Part shown: piece by piece, positions 1-8,718 of the stretch
How the letters are laid out: the number at the start of each line of letters is the position of its first letter
Position numbering within the stretch: position 1 is the stretch's first letter
Assembly (NCBI RefSeq): GCF_000235425.2
Contig: NZ_KI912266.1
Location: forward strand, 612,273 to 676,272
Length of the DNA stretch: 64,000 bases
Origin: Pseudofrankia saprophytica
GTDB lineage: Bacteria > Actinomycetota > Actinomycetes > Frankiales > Frankiaceae
Reading direction: 5' to 3'
Program-made: the position numbers and the translations under genes
The notes under the pieces: model-generated
What the model saw: the letters and a program-made list of their open reading frames with translations, nothing else
Told to the model about the DNA's origin: nothing
Database searches by the model: none

Positions 1-492
1 AGGGACGGCCGCCCGTCCGGGCGGGACGCGATCGCCTCGCTCGCTCGCCACCCGGAGCTCGCGAAGGCCTTCCTGCCGTTCAACGGGTACGCCCTGCTGG
101 ACACCGAACTGCCGATCCGCGAGGTGGAGATCCTCATCCTGCGCGTCGCGGCGCGACGCCAGTCCCGCTACCTGTGGGGCCAGCACATCTTCGCCGGGCG
201 GGCAGCCGGACTCACCGACGAGGAGATCGCCCGCGTGGCCTATGGGCCGAACGCGCCGTTCCTCCCGCCGCTCGACAGCGTCCTGCTGCGGGCGGTCGAC
301 GAACTGATCGACGACGGTGTCATCTCGGACGACACCTGGTCGGCGTTGGCGACCGAACTCGACGAGAGAAGACTGCTCGACATCCTGTTCGTCACCGGCT
401 GCTACGAAACCATGGCCTGGGTAATGAACTCGCTCGACCTCGAGCCCGACCCGCGCATCCCGGAGTATCTGAAGATCTTGCCGTTGCCCTGA
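1..492 (+). CDS. Carboxymuconolactone decarboxylase (CMD) family protein, 5' end outside window
   Basis: The reading frame is open from base 1, so the start lies upstream; 163 codons are visible. Around residues 38-60 the segment EVEILILRVAARRQSRYLWG followed by QHIF matches the CMD/AhpD-like fold, in which helices carry ILR-type and YxWxQH motifs. The Cys-x-x-Cys/His pair of peroxidatic AhpD is absent, which points to the CMD subfamily found beside oxidoreductases and TetR regulators rather than to a peroxidase. Substrate cannot be told. The TetR gene at 613 follows on the same strand after a 120-bp gap. An internal GTG at 124 exists, but conserved sequence precedes it, so it is not the start. 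Confidence 0.8.
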   Translation, partial: RDGRPSGRDAIASLARHPELAKAFLPFNGYALLDTELPIREVEILILRVAARRQSRYLWGQHIFAGRAAGLTDEEIARVAYGPNAPFLPPLDSVLLRAVDELIDDGVISDDTWSALATELDERRLLDILFVTGCYETMAWVMNSLDLEPDPRIPEYLKILPLP

Positions 493-512
493 CGGCCATG
501 GATCGGGAGCCA

Positions 513-529
513 TACGCGACCGCCGCGTA
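513..529. promoter_or_regulatory. Perfect inverted repeat, candidate TetR operator
   Basis: TACGCG - 5 nt - CGCGTA lies in the gap between the CMD gene and the TetR gene, 84 bp upstream of the chosen TetR start. The position fits an autoregulatory operator. This is inference from symmetry and location only; six-base GC-rich arms can occur by chance. Confidence 0.35.
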
Positions 530-612
530 GCATGGTGGATCGGGAATCATCCAGGGCTGGATCTCACAGCGGACGTGGCGATCTTCCGAAAGTCGCTCCT
601 GAAAGGCGCCAG

Positions 613-1245
613 ATGACGACACCTCGCCGGGTCGGCGCGGAGACCTCGAAGACGCGCGCTCTCCTGTTGGAGAGCGCCGAACGGCTCATGCTCGACGAGG
701 GGTACGCCGCCGTCACCTACCGTGGCCTCGCCGCGAAGGCCGGAGTGACGCCAGGGCTGGTCCAGTATTATTTCCCGACCCTGGACGACCTGTTCATCGC
801 ACTGGTCCGGCACCGGACCGACCAGACCGTCGGCGCGCTCGTAGGAGCGCTCCGGACCGACCAGCCCCTGCGGGCGCTCTGGGAGTTCTCCAACAACCGG
901 TACGCCGCGGTGCTCATAGCGGAGCTTACGGCACTCGCGAATCACCACAAAGCAATCAGAGCCGAGATCGCGGCGGTCGGCGAGAAGGTACGCGAACTGA
1001 CCATGGAGGCTCTGGCCAGGTCCTCGAACGACTATTCACGCCCCTTGGGTTCGGTTCCCGCGGAGGTGCTCGTCTTTCTCATGACAAGCACTCCCCGGAT
1101 GATTCACATCGAAGACGCCGTGGGCATGTCGACATCCCACGCGGAAGCGGCCGAATTCCTCGAGCACTACCTGGACCAGGTTGAGCCCCAGCACACATCT
1201 CCTGCTTCGTCTCCGTCCACGTCGCAGACGAAGCACGCCGACTGA
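613..1245 (+). CDS. TetR/AcrR family transcriptional regulator
   Basis: A 210-aa one-component repressor candidate. The N-terminal helix-turn-helix spans about residues 10-60 and includes VTYRGLAAKAGVTPGLVQYY, followed by the typical FPTLDDLF hinge. The C-terminal ligand-binding half has no recognisable specificity. ATG at 613 is preferred over in-frame codons back to 532: the TetR core begins about 10 residues later and a purine-rich GAAAGG sits about 8 nt upstream. A perfect inverted repeat at 513-529 may be its operator. Likely targets are the CMD gene upstream or the convergent LLM oxidoreductase downstream. Confidence 0.88.
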   Translation: MTTPRRVGAETSKTRALLLESAERLMLDEGYAAVTYRGLAAKAGVTPGLVQYYFPTLDDLFIALVRHRTDQTVGALVGALRTDQPLRALWEFSNNRYAAVLIAELTALANHHKAIRAEIAAVGEKVRELTMEALARSSNDYSRPLGSVPAEVLVFLMTSTPRMIHIEDAVGMSTSHAEAAEFLEHYLDQVEPQHTSPASSPSTSQTKHAD

Positions 1246-1260
1246 CGACCTGCGCGGCGG

Positions 1261-2169
1261 TCAGCCCGTGAGAGAGGCCAACAGGTTCATGGTGCGCTGC
1301 CGGGAGGCCCGGCGGTCCGCCCCGACCGGCACGACGAACACCTGGATGTCCGTCGCCCCGGCGTCGAGCAGGCCCTGGAGCTGGCGGGTCACGCTCGCCT
1401 CGTCGCCGAGGACAGCGACGTCCGCCGGGCCCTCGGCGCCGCCGATCTCCATGATGCGGCGGTAGTTCGGCTGGCTCTCGTAGACGGCCGAGGTCGCCGC
1501 CACCGCCGCCCGGGCCTCGGCGAGGTCGTCATGCACCGCGACCGGCAGCCCGGCGACGACCCTCGGCTCCGGCCGCCCCGCCGCCACGGCGGCGGCATGA
1601 AGCCGGGGCACGACATGCGTCTCGATCGCCCGGGCCGAGGCCATGAACAGCACGACGCCGTCGGCGAGTTCACCGGCCACCCGCAGCAGCCGCGGGCCGA
1701 GCGCGGCGAGAAGCACCGGCACCGGCTGCGCCGTCGGCACTGTCGCGTCCTTCGCCGTCCAGTCCGTTCCCTCGAACGTCACGGTCTCGCCGCGCAGCAG
1801 GCCCGTCAGAATGCGGAGGTACTCCTCGGTGTTGCGGCCTGGGTGGTCGTAGGGCAGGCCGTACAGACCGGTGACGCGGGACGCGTGCGACGGCCCGATG
1901 CCCAGCGTGAAGCCGGGCCGTCCCATCGCCTCCGCGACGCCGGCGGCCCGGTTCGCCTGGAGAACCGGATGGCACGGGTACGTCTGGAGGACCGCCGTGC
2001 CCAGCTCGATCGCGGATGTCTCCCGGCCCGCGACCGCCATCGCCGCCAGCGGGTCGCCGAGGACCGTGCTGTCCAACCAGAGGGAGCTGAAACCGTCCTT
2101 CTCGGCCTCCTTCGCCTGCGCGACGAGCTTCTCCGTCGTCGACGGCCGACCTGTCAGACCAATTCTCAC
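1261..2169 (-). CDS. LLM class (luciferase-like) F420/flavin-dependent oxidoreductase
   Basis: 302 aa, the usual length for the family. The N-terminus MRIGLTGRPSTTEKLVAQAK and the segment near residues 82-100 containing MGRPGFTLGIGPSHA are typical of F420-dependent LLM proteins (TIM-barrel fold, deazaflavin hydride transfer). Substrate is unknown. The gene converges on the TetR gene at 613 with a 15-bp gap, and lies downstream of a second TetR gene (2384-2968) on the same strand. A decayed relative of the same superfamily lies at 5847. Confidence 0.88.
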   Translation of the reverse strand: MRIGLTGRPSTTEKLVAQAKEAEKDGFSSLWLDSTVLGDPLAAMAVAGRETSAIELGTAVLQTYPCHPVLQANRAAGVAEAMGRPGFTLGIGPSHASRVTGLYGLPYDHPGRNTEEYLRILTGLLRGETVTFEGTDWTAKDATVPTAQPVPVLLAALGPRLLRVAGELADGVVLFMASARAIETHVVPRLHAAAVAAGRPEPRVVAGLPVAVHDDLAEARAAVAATSAVYESQPNYRRIMEIGGAEGPADVAVLGDEASVTRQLQGLLDAGATDIQVFVVPVGADRRASRQRTMNLLASLTG

Positions 2170-2383
2170 GTGACAATATCCTCAGCGTCGAAAGTCATGA
2201 TCGGCAATAAGGTGTCGCACAGGGCCGCCATACATCCATACAGCATCGCCATACGACCGTCCAACATTGTCTATGGTCGTTGCCGCAAACCTGGGGGTCC
2301 CGATCGATGCCGAGCGGGCCGCGGCAGCCTGTGCGTGCGGTTCGCGCGAGATCGACGTCTGCGTTGACGTCGAGCGCCGGAGG

Positions 2384-2968
2384 TTATTTGGAGGAGATCA
2401 GGTCGATCAGCGTGGCGATCAGATCTGCCGGTGGCACCCGCCGGGCGGACCTTCTAAACGACTGGGTGTTCAGGTGATAGCCGATGAGCGTGCTTCTGAT
2501 CGTCACGGCGAGGGCCTGTGGGTCGCGTCGGGGAAGCTGCCCGGCTTCCATGAGCTGGCCCAGCCGGGCGGCGCTGGCGTCGAGGGCGGCGTTGTACAGG
2601 CCCTCCACCTCGTCGAAAAGGTCGCCCATCGCGGCGGCGTCCCGGTGGATGATCGCCTCGAGTCTGCCGAGCTGACCGAGCGTCGTGAGGGTCTGGTGGA
2701 ACTCCAACGCCAGTGTGATCTTCACATCGGCCACGGCCGACTCGCCGGGCGTCGCGTCGCCGATCGAGGCGCGGAACCGGTCGAGTTCCTGCCGGACGAC
2801 GGCCTCGAAGAGAGCCTCTTTCGAGGTGAAGTGGCGATAGAACGAGCCAGCTCCGGCCCGGAGCCCGGCACGGGCCTCTAGATCGGAGACCGTGGTGCCG
2901 GCGAGGCCCTTGCCTGCGAACAGGGCGAGTCCCGCGTCCAGCAGGCGCTCGCGGGTATCCCGGGCCAT
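2384..2968 (-). CDS. TetR family transcriptional regulator
   Basis: 194 aa. The N-terminal helix-turn-helix (about residues 8-52) contains TTVSDLEARAGLRAGAGSFY followed by RHFTSKEALFEAV, a standard TetR signature. The C-terminal part resembles TetR_C families of unknown ligand. Start ATG at 2968 places the HTH at the usual distance from the N-terminus. It sits upstream of the LLM gene on the same strand with a 214-bp gap, so it may control that gene. The gap holds three direct CCATAC copies around 2228-2256, of unproven meaning. Confidence 0.88.
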   Translation of the reverse strand: MARDTRERLLDAGLALFAGKGLAGTTVSDLEARAGLRAGAGSFYRHFTSKEALFEAVVRQELDRFRASIGDATPGESAVADVKITLALEFHQTLTTLGQLGRLEAIIHRDAAAMGDLFDEVEGLYNAALDASAARLGQLMEAGQLPRRDPQALAVTIRSTLIGYHLNTQSFRRSARRVPPADLIATLIDLISSK

Positions 2969-3149
2969 GTCTCATCCTATGGGCGGTCCTTAGCGGATCT
3001 TCGGGTGCGAGGTGACGCCCGGAGCGCCCGGCCGCGGATGCGGCCGGGCCTGCGCTCGCACCGACCAAGACACCTTCACCCCCTCCGGCAGCCAGAATAG
3101 TGCCAGAAGATCCTTTCTAATGCCAGTAGATTCTTGCGCTGCTGGGTCG

Positions 3150-3256
3150 GCCGGTGGTACGAACGCATGGCCCCAGATCGCGCGAACCGTCGCGAGGTGG
3201 CCGTCGGGGCAGTCGCGGCGCGCGAGCCCAGCCGCCTCCAGGTGCGTCACCCGCGG
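3150..3256 (-). pseudogene. Possible MarR-family regulator remnant
   Basis: Within the 323-bp gap 2969-3291, the minus strand reads RVTHLEAAGLARRD and then CPDGHLATVRAI. The first piece matches the wing-adjacent helix of MarR proteins (RVTRLEAAGLVRR-type). The second matches the segment after the wing (APGHLATVR-type), with the intervening wing missing. No start and no HTH upstream are present. I read it as a deletion remnant. The match is short and from memory of the family. The rest of the gap holds only the ribosome-binding site of the dioxygenase gene. Confidence 0.35.
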
Positions 3257-3291
3257 CGCCGAGTCCCTCTCTCAGCTAGTCGGAGGAAGTC

Positions 3292-4131
3292 ATGTCCATC
3301 ACGGTCACCAGGCTGGCGCCCGAGATCGGTGCCGAGATCAGCGGCTGGAGGGGAAGTGATCTCGTCAATGAGGCGGTAGCTGCCGACTGCAAGGCCGCTC
3401 TGGACCAGTACGGCGTGCTGGTGTACCGCGAGGTTCACATCGAGGACGGCGACCTGGTCCGGTTCAGCCGGCTGCTGGGCGAGGTCGTCGTGCCCAAGGT
3501 CAACGACCCCGGCGAGCACCCTGAGATCGCCCGGATCACGCTCGACCCCGACAAGAGCGTGCTGGCCGGCTACCGGCAGGGGAACTTCCTCTGGCACATC
3601 GACGGCGCGACCGACGAGCTTCCCCAGAAGGCGACGCTGCTGACCGCCCACGAGGTCGACCCCGCCGGCGGCGACACGCAGTTCGCCAACACCTACGCCG
3701 CCTACGACGCCCTGTCCGACGAGGAGAAGGCCGAGATCGCCGACCTGCGGGTGGCTCACAGCTTCGCGACCGCCCAGCGGATCGCCTATCCCGACGCCAC
3801 GGACAAGCAGCGGGCCAGCTGGGAGAAGGTGCCGACAAGGGTGCACCCGCTCGTGTGGACCCGCGCGAACGGGCGAAAGTCCCTGCTGATCGGAGCGACC
3901 GCGGGCACGGTCGTCGGCTGGCCAGAAGACCGCGGCAGGGCACTGCTCGACCGCCTGCTCGCATGGTCCACCAGCCCGCGGTTCACCCTCCGGCACCGGT
4001 GGCGCCGCGGCGACCTGGTGATCTGGGACAACACCGGCATGCTCCACCGCGCCCTGCCCTTCGAACCGACCTCACGCCGGCTGATGCACCGCACCACGCT
4101 CGTCGGCCAGGAACTCGTCACCACCCGATGA
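3292..4131 (+). CDS. TauD/TfdA family Fe(II)/2-oxoglutarate dioxygenase
   Basis: 279 aa, full length for the family. The metal triad is visible: H102-x-D104 in LWHIDGATDE and the distal His near residue 252 in WDNTGMLHRA, with a conserved Arg about 15 residues later for 2-oxoglutarate binding. The enzyme would hydroxylate or oxidatively cleave an organic substrate using O2 and 2-oxoglutarate; TfdA (aryloxyacetates) and TauD (taurine) are the archetypes, and the substrate here is unknown. ATG 3292 has GGAGGA upstream. It heads a run with the SMP-30 (31-bp gap) and SDR (57-bp gap) genes, suggesting one catabolic operon. Confidence 0.92.
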   Translation: MSITVTRLAPEIGAEISGWRGSDLVNEAVAADCKAALDQYGVLVYREVHIEDGDLVRFSRLLGEVVVPKVNDPGEHPEIARITLDPDKSVLAGYRQGNFLWHIDGATDELPQKATLLTAHEVDPAGGDTQFANTYAAYDALSDEEKAEIADLRVAHSFATAQRIAYPDATDKQRASWEKVPTRVHPLVWTRANGRKSLLIGATAGTVVGWPEDRGRALLDRLLAWSTSPRFTLRHRWRRGDLVIWDNTGMLHRALPFEPTSRRLMHRTTLVGQELVTTR

Positions 4132-4162
4132 CAGCGCGCGAAAGCAGGAAAGCAGGAAGGTC

Positions 4163-5047
4163 ATGGTAGACGTGCGCCTCGTCACCGACGCACGCATGAC
4201 GATGGGCGAAGGACCGGTCTGGGACGTCGACCGGGACCGGCTCTCCTGGATCGACGTCTTCCAGGCGACAGTGCACCAATGCAATCTTGACGGCGGCGAC
4301 GCGCGGAGCACGAAGTTCCCCGGACGCGTCATCGCCTCGCTGTCCTTACGCAAGGGCGGCGGAGCCGTCGTGACCTCCGGCAGCGAGATCCACCTGTTCG
4401 ACCTCGACTCAGGCGAGACCGAGCTGATCTTCGACGCCGATGGAGGCCCGGGTTTCGGGTTCAACGACGGAACCGTCGACCGCCAGGGCCGTTTCGTCAC
4501 CGGCATGGCCGACATGGCGCTCGTGAGAGCGATCGAGTCCGGGCAGGGCGACCTCACACCGTCAGGCAGCCTGTACCGCGTCGACACAGACCTGAGCGTG
4601 CACGTCACCGCAGACCCCATCGGCGTCACCAATGGCCCCTGCTTCGACGAAACGGGCACGACCTTCTACTGCAACGACAGCGCGTTCCGGCGCATCTATG
4701 CCTGGGACTACGACCCCGCGTCCGGCGAGGCCACCGACCGCCGGGTCGTCGCCCAGTTCGAGGACGGCGCCGTCGTCCCGGACGGCACCACCGTCGACGA
4801 GCAGGGCTGTCTTTGGGTGGCCGCCTACCGCGGCGGCGAGATCCGCAGATATGCGCCGGACGGCACCCTCGACCGGCGCGTACCCGTGCCGGTGGCCAGC
4901 CCGACGAGCGTCGCGTTCGCCGGACCGCAACTCGACGTCCTCGTGGTGACCTCCCGTGGCGGCACCACCGCTGGAGGCGACAACGGCCGAGTCCTCGCCC
5001 TTCGCGGGCTCGGCGTTCGAGGGCTGCCGGAGCCGAAGTTCGGATAG
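4163..5047 (+). CDS. SMP-30/gluconolactonase/LRE family protein
   Basis: 294 aa six-bladed beta-propeller hydrolase of the SMP-30 family, which opens sugar or other lactones using a divalent metal. Metal ligands can be placed: Glu16 in GEGPVWD, an Asn/Asp pair around VTNGPCFDETG and CNDSAF, and Asp in VPDGTTVDEQG. Start ATG follows AGCAGGAAGGTC. It lies between the dioxygenase and SDR genes, so the three could act in sequence (hydroxylation, lactone opening, alcohol oxidation). That order is inference. Confidence 0.9.
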   Translation: MVDVRLVTDARMTMGEGPVWDVDRDRLSWIDVFQATVHQCNLDGGDARSTKFPGRVIASLSLRKGGGAVVTSGSEIHLFDLDSGETELIFDADGGPGFGFNDGTVDRQGRFVTGMADMALVRAIESGQGDLTPSGSLYRVDTDLSVHVTADPIGVTNGPCFDETGTTFYCNDSAFRRIYAWDYDPASGEATDRRVVAQFEDGAVVPDGTTVDEQGCLWVAAYRGGEIRRYAPDGTLDRRVPVPVASPTSVAFAGPQLDVLVVTSRGGTTAGGDNGRVLALRGLGVRGLPEPKFG

Positions 5048-5104
5048 GCCGCGGCCAGCCAGCGATACCGGACACGCTCCATCGATCCGAAGGGACCTCA
5101 AGGC

Positions 5105-5854
5105 ATGGCGGGAAAGCTCGACGGCAAGGTCGCGATCATCACCGGAGCCGGCTCCGGCATCGGGCGGGCGAGCGCCCACCTCTTCGCCACGGAAGGCGCG
5201 AAGGTCATCTGTGCGGACTTCAGCGGCCAGGAGGAGCGGACGGCCGACGAGATCGGGGCCGTCGGCGTGGCAGTTCACGTCGATGTCGCGGTGGAGGCCG
5301 ACGTCGAGCGGATGGTCGCCACCGCGGAAGACCGGTTCGGAAAGCTCGACATCCTCTTCAACAACGCCGGTATCGCCGGACCAAAGGCGCTGATCACCGA
5401 GCAGAAGGAGGAGGACTTCGACCGCGTCGTCGCGGTCAACCTGAAGGGTGTGTTCCTCGGGATGAAGCACGGCATCCAGGCGATGCTTCGTAGCGGCGAC
5501 GGCTCCGTGATCAACACCGCGTCGGCGGCCGGGTTGGTCGGGTGGCGGAAGAACGCCGTCTACGGCGCGTCCAAGGGCGGCGTCATCCAGATGACCAAGG
5601 CGGTCGCGCTCGATTTCGCGGACCAGGGCGTCCGGGTCAACGCCATCTGCCCGGGCATGACCTGGACCGGAATGGTCCCAGGATCAGACGACCTCCTGGA
5701 CCCCCCCGCCGGCGTGCCGGCGCCTCCCCAGCCGATGCGCCGGTGGGGCCTGCCACGCGAACTCGCGACCGCCGCCCTGTTCCTCGCGAGCGACGACTCG
5801 TCGTTCGTCACCGGTGTCGCCCTTCCCGTCGACGGCGGCTATGTCATTGGCTGA
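5105..5854 (+). CDS. SDR family NAD(P)-dependent oxidoreductase
   Basis: 249-aa classical short-chain dehydrogenase. The TGAGSGIG cofactor motif is at residues 13-20, NNAG lies near 88, the catalytic Ser is in NTASAAG, and Tyr153-x3-Lys157 is in YGASK. The C-terminus ends in the usual VTG...DGGY pattern. Asp near residue 38 (CADFSG) after beta-2 favours NAD over NADP. Last gene of the dioxygenase/SMP-30/SDR run. An LLM pseudogene overlaps its last codons in another frame. Confidence 0.93.
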   Translation: MAGKLDGKVAIITGAGSGIGRASAHLFATEGAKVICADFSGQEERTADEIGAVGVAVHVDVAVEADVERMVATAEDRFGKLDILFNNAGIAGPKALITEQKEEDFDRVVAVNLKGVFLGMKHGIQAMLRSGDGSVINTASAAGLVGWRKNAVYGASKGGVIQMTKAVALDFADQGVRVNAICPGMTWTGMVPGSDDLLDPPAGVPAPPQPMRRWGLPRELATAALFLASDDSSFVTGVALPVDGGYVIG

Positions 5855-6000
5855 CGTCCGGCCCTTCCGTTTCGCGGTCCAGACCACAACCGCGACCTCG
5901 GCCACCAAATAGCGCGATCTCGCGCCCCGGATCGAGGACCCCGGCTACTCGACCCTGTTCCTCGCCGACCACCACCTCGCACCAGGACCCGTCAGCGCCC
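5847..6000 (+). pseudogene. LLM class F420-dependent oxidoreductase, N-terminal fragment with in-frame stop
   Basis: In the frame of base 5853 the sequence reads DVRPFRFAVQTTTATSATK, then TAG at 5910-5912, then RDLAPRIEDPGYSTLFLADH. This is the start of a typical actinomycete LLM protein (family form: RPFRFAVQ...EWRDKARRIEDLGYSTLFLADH). TAG most simply replaces TGG (Trp). Similarity fades after about 6000 into low-complexity sequence, so only the first 50 or so codons survive. It overlaps the end of the SDR gene by 8 bp, suggesting it was once translationally coupled to that operon. Confidence 0.7.
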
Positions 6001-6111
6001 AGACCCTGCCGCGCCCACAGCGCCTCGCCCCATCGCCCCATCGCCCCAACATCATCGAGCCGGCCGGAGCGAGTACCGGCCGGGTTGGCCCGGCCGGTAC
6101 CGTGCCGTCGG

Positions 6112-7213
6112 TCAGTCGGGAATCGGCGAGCTCCCAAGCACCTGGAACTCGGTGGGTTGGCCCTTGTCATCAAGGGTCGTGGACAGCCCGCCGCGTACGC
6201 ACACCGCGGGGGCTTGTGCGCTGGCCTTGCCGTTGCAGCGGAACTTCATCCCGGCCGCGCCCGGCAGTTCGCTCTCCGGCATGGCCTTGATGGTCGCCGT
6301 GACCGTCGCCGGCGTGATGTCACCCGAGATGCCCTCGAGCGCGGTCTGCAGGCCCCCGAGTGTCACGAACACGTACGGCCGGTCGTGGAGCTGATGTCGA
6401 TGTCGTCGCCGTAGGTCTCCATCGCCGTCTGGTAGAGAACGGCCGAGGGATCGGTGCCGCCGGCCGGCGCGAGTGTCGCGACGACCATTCCGCTCAGGAT
6501 GTCCGACGACACGGCCTTACGGGTGGCGTCCGTGATGCATTGCGAGATCGCGCTGATCTGGCCGTCGTACCCGACCGCCCGCAACCCGTTGAACGCGCTG
6601 ATGCAGAACGAGTCGTTGCCCACGACGAACACGATCCCGGGATGGCCGGCGACAGCGCTCTGCATCTGCGGCGTCATGTCGGCGGTGCCCGGCGGCACCC
6701 GGACGAGCTCGTACTCGATGCCCGCGTCTTTGAACGCTTTGGGCGCGAGGTTCTGCGGGACGTCCAGCGCGGCGGGCACGTCGATGACCACAAGGGTCAC
6801 CTTGTCGACGCCCTTTTTCTCCGCGAGACCGACCGGCAGAAGAGGGCCGACGGCGTCGCACGCCGCCTTGCCCAGATTCCCAGCGATAACCGGCTCAGCG
6901 ATGTTGAGCGCCAAGGTCACGAGGCTCGCGAACACCAGCAGCCGACGCGCCGGCCGGATCTCCGCGCGAGACGCACCCCGCATCGCAAGCTCGCGGATCG
7001 CGACCAACAAGCCAAGAACCGACAGATCCACCGCCGGCGCCACCAACGGCGCCACATAGCCCGGCACCCCCAACCGCAACCCCAGCAGCCACACATTGCC
7101 GAACCGAACAAGAACGTCAGACCCACCACCATGGCCATGATCACAGTCACGGCTGTGAACGCCACACCACGCCCACGTGCTTCCGACGCCGGAACCGGCG
7201 ATGATGCGCTCAT
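6112..7213 (-). pseudogene. Frameshifted chimera: DUF2637 membrane protein N-terminus joined to an ABC solute-binding protein C-terminus
   Basis: Read on the minus strand. An ATG at 7213 starts MSASSPVPASEARGRG and a membrane helix (VTVIMAMVVGLTFLFG). The frame shifts near 7098-7112 and resumes FGNVWLLGLRLGVPGYV, then ELAMRGASRAEIRPARR and VTLALNIAEPVIAG, a recognisable DUF2637 segment. At about DAVGPLLPVG it passes without a stop into the C-terminal lobe of a branched-chain-amino-acid-type solute-binding protein (VVFVVGNDSFCISAFNGLRA). A second frameshift near 6363-6372 separates the final 80 residues (TLGGLQTALEGISGDITPAT to SSPIPD). The solute-binding N-terminal lobe and signal peptide are missing, so the product cannot work as a binding protein. 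Confidence 0.7.
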
Positions 7214-7687
7214 CGCCTGCCCTGCCGGACCTCGAAACTGGCCTCCACGACCAGCTGCCCGACGGAAACACCCAGGGCAGCGCCTCCCCCTTCTACGAGG
7301 CGCCCCGCCGGGGGCACGCGATCGGGATCTTCCTGTTCGCGAAGCCTTCGGGTCCGCTCCCGGACTCCCGCGCCATGTTGCTCCGGGCCGAGCCCCGGAC
7401 CCCACGCCGAAAGCCGCGTGGATGCTGTACGAACCTGCCCGGGGCACTTTCATCACTTGGCCTGCACGTTGTGCCGCTCGCCGATTTCAAGCGAACAAGC
7501 GCTCCGGTCGCAGGCCTATTAACCTTCAGCGCCCGGCACTACGGCTCGGGGCGGGGGCGCCGAGCCGGTGACTCTGCGATCCACCTCGACCTCGGCACCA
7601 CCGGGAAACTGGCCGTCCGCGCCTGGCCGCGCCCGCCGGAGTAGAGCCCCGGCTTCGACACCGTCGCCCTGGCCCTCTTCAGGGGAT
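7214..7687. other. 474-bp stretch without a convincing gene
   Basis: It lies between the DUF2637 chimera and the DUF574 methyltransferase. Reading frames on both strands are Arg/Pro/Gly-rich shadow-type sequence with no family I recognise. Together with the pseudogenes to the left it looks like decayed sequence. It should also hold the promoter of the chimera, which I cannot locate. Confidence 0.5.
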
Positions 7688-8560
7688 CTAGGGCTTCTGT
7701 GCCACGGCGGACCAGACGATGTTGCCGCCGGCCTCGGTGACGAAGTCACCAGCGGCCGCGGTGTCGTCAGGGCGCCACAGGTGCACGGGGACCAGCCCCG
7801 GAGGGACGAGGTCAAGACCCTGGAAGAACCGGGCGACCTCCGCCCGGGTCCGGGCAGTGACGTCGATGCCCTGGGCCCGGTAGGCGCTGACGAGTTTGGC
7901 GACCTGGTCAGGATTGCGGTCGGCGGTCAGGTACGACATCGTCAGGTAGCTGCCGGACGGAAGCACGTCGACCAGCGTGCGGATGATGCCGTACTGGTCG
8001 TGCTCGACGGGGACGAAATGCAGCACGGCGATGACGGACAGGGCGACGGGCTGGGTCAGGTCGAGGGTGTCCCGGAGTTCCGGGGCGTTCAGGATGCGGC
8101 CGGGGTCGCGCAGGTCGGCGTCCAGGTAGGCGGTGCGGCCTCGCGGGTCGCTGGTGAGCAGGGCGCGGGCGTGGGCGAGCACGATCGGGTCGTTGTCGGC
8201 GTAGACGACCCGGGACTGCGGCGCGACCGCCTGGACGACCTCGTGCAGGTTCGGACTGGTGGGGATGCCGGTACCGATGTCGAGAAACTGGCGGATGCCG
8301 GCCTCGCCCGCCAGGTACCGGGTGGTGCGCACGAGGAAGGCGCGGTTCTGCACGGCCGCGGCCGGGGTGTGCGGGAACGCCGCCTGGATCTGCGCCGCCG
8401 CCTGACGGTCCGCGGGGAAGTTGTCCTTCCCGCCGAGGAAGTAGTCGTAGATGCGCGCGGAGTGCGCGACATCGGTTCTCAGGTCGACCGTTGCCCGGGG
8501 ACCTTCGACCAACGACTCTTGCAACGAGGAGAACCCCTCCGGCTCGCTGTCCACCACCAC
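7688..8560 (-). CDS. SAM-dependent methyltransferase, DUF574 type (PF04672)
   Basis: 290 aa. DUF574 hallmarks are clear: ARIYDYFLGGKDNFPADR near residues 35-52, the SAM-binding motif FLDIGTGIPTSPNLHEV near residues 91-107, the acidic ribose-binding VVYADNDPIVLAHARALL, and a C-terminal PGLVPVHLWRP segment. This family is expanded in actinomycetes and most members have no known substrate. A paralogue with the same layout lies at 54889-55722. The gene is monocistronic, with low-complexity sequence on both sides. Confidence 0.92.
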   Translation of the reverse strand: MVVDSEPEGFSSLQESLVEGPRATVDLRTDVAHSARIYDYFLGGKDNFPADRQAAAQIQAAFPHTPAAAVQNRAFLVRTTRYLAGEAGIRQFLDIGTGIPTSPNLHEVVQAVAPQSRVVYADNDPIVLAHARALLTSDPRGRTAYLDADLRDPGRILNAPELRDTLDLTQPVALSVIAVLHFVPVEHDQYGIIRTLVDVLPSGSYLTMSYLTADRNPDQVAKLVSAYRAQGIDVTARTRAEVARFFQGLDLVPPGLVPVHLWRPDDTAAAGDFVTEAGGNIVWSAVAQKP

Positions 8561-8718
8561 AGCCCGCTCCCCATCGCCCGATTTCCCCTTTTCGGCAGCC
8601 TAGCGGTCACGGTGGCCCTTCTAGGCGGCGCATGGCTAGCTGGCGTAGCACTTGGCGAGGGTGGCGAAGGCCGCCTTGGGCTCCCAGGCCAGGCCAGGAT
8701 GGGTCTACGGTTGGTCAG

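Noticed and set aside
2228-2290. Three CCATAC direct copies and ACGACC/GGTCGT arms upstream of the LLM gene
   Set aside because: Six-base matches with wide, irregular spacing. They may be operator parts, but chance is a fair explanation.
7177-7644. 155-aa plus-strand frame in the decayed zone
   Set aside because: No ribosome-binding site, no family resemblance, and it overlaps the start of the DUF2637 remnant.
8561-8718. Minus-strand LAWEPKAAFATLAKCYAS followed by a stop, possible gene end
   Set aside because: The frame has a stop only nine codons upstream, and I do not recognise a family. Too short to call.
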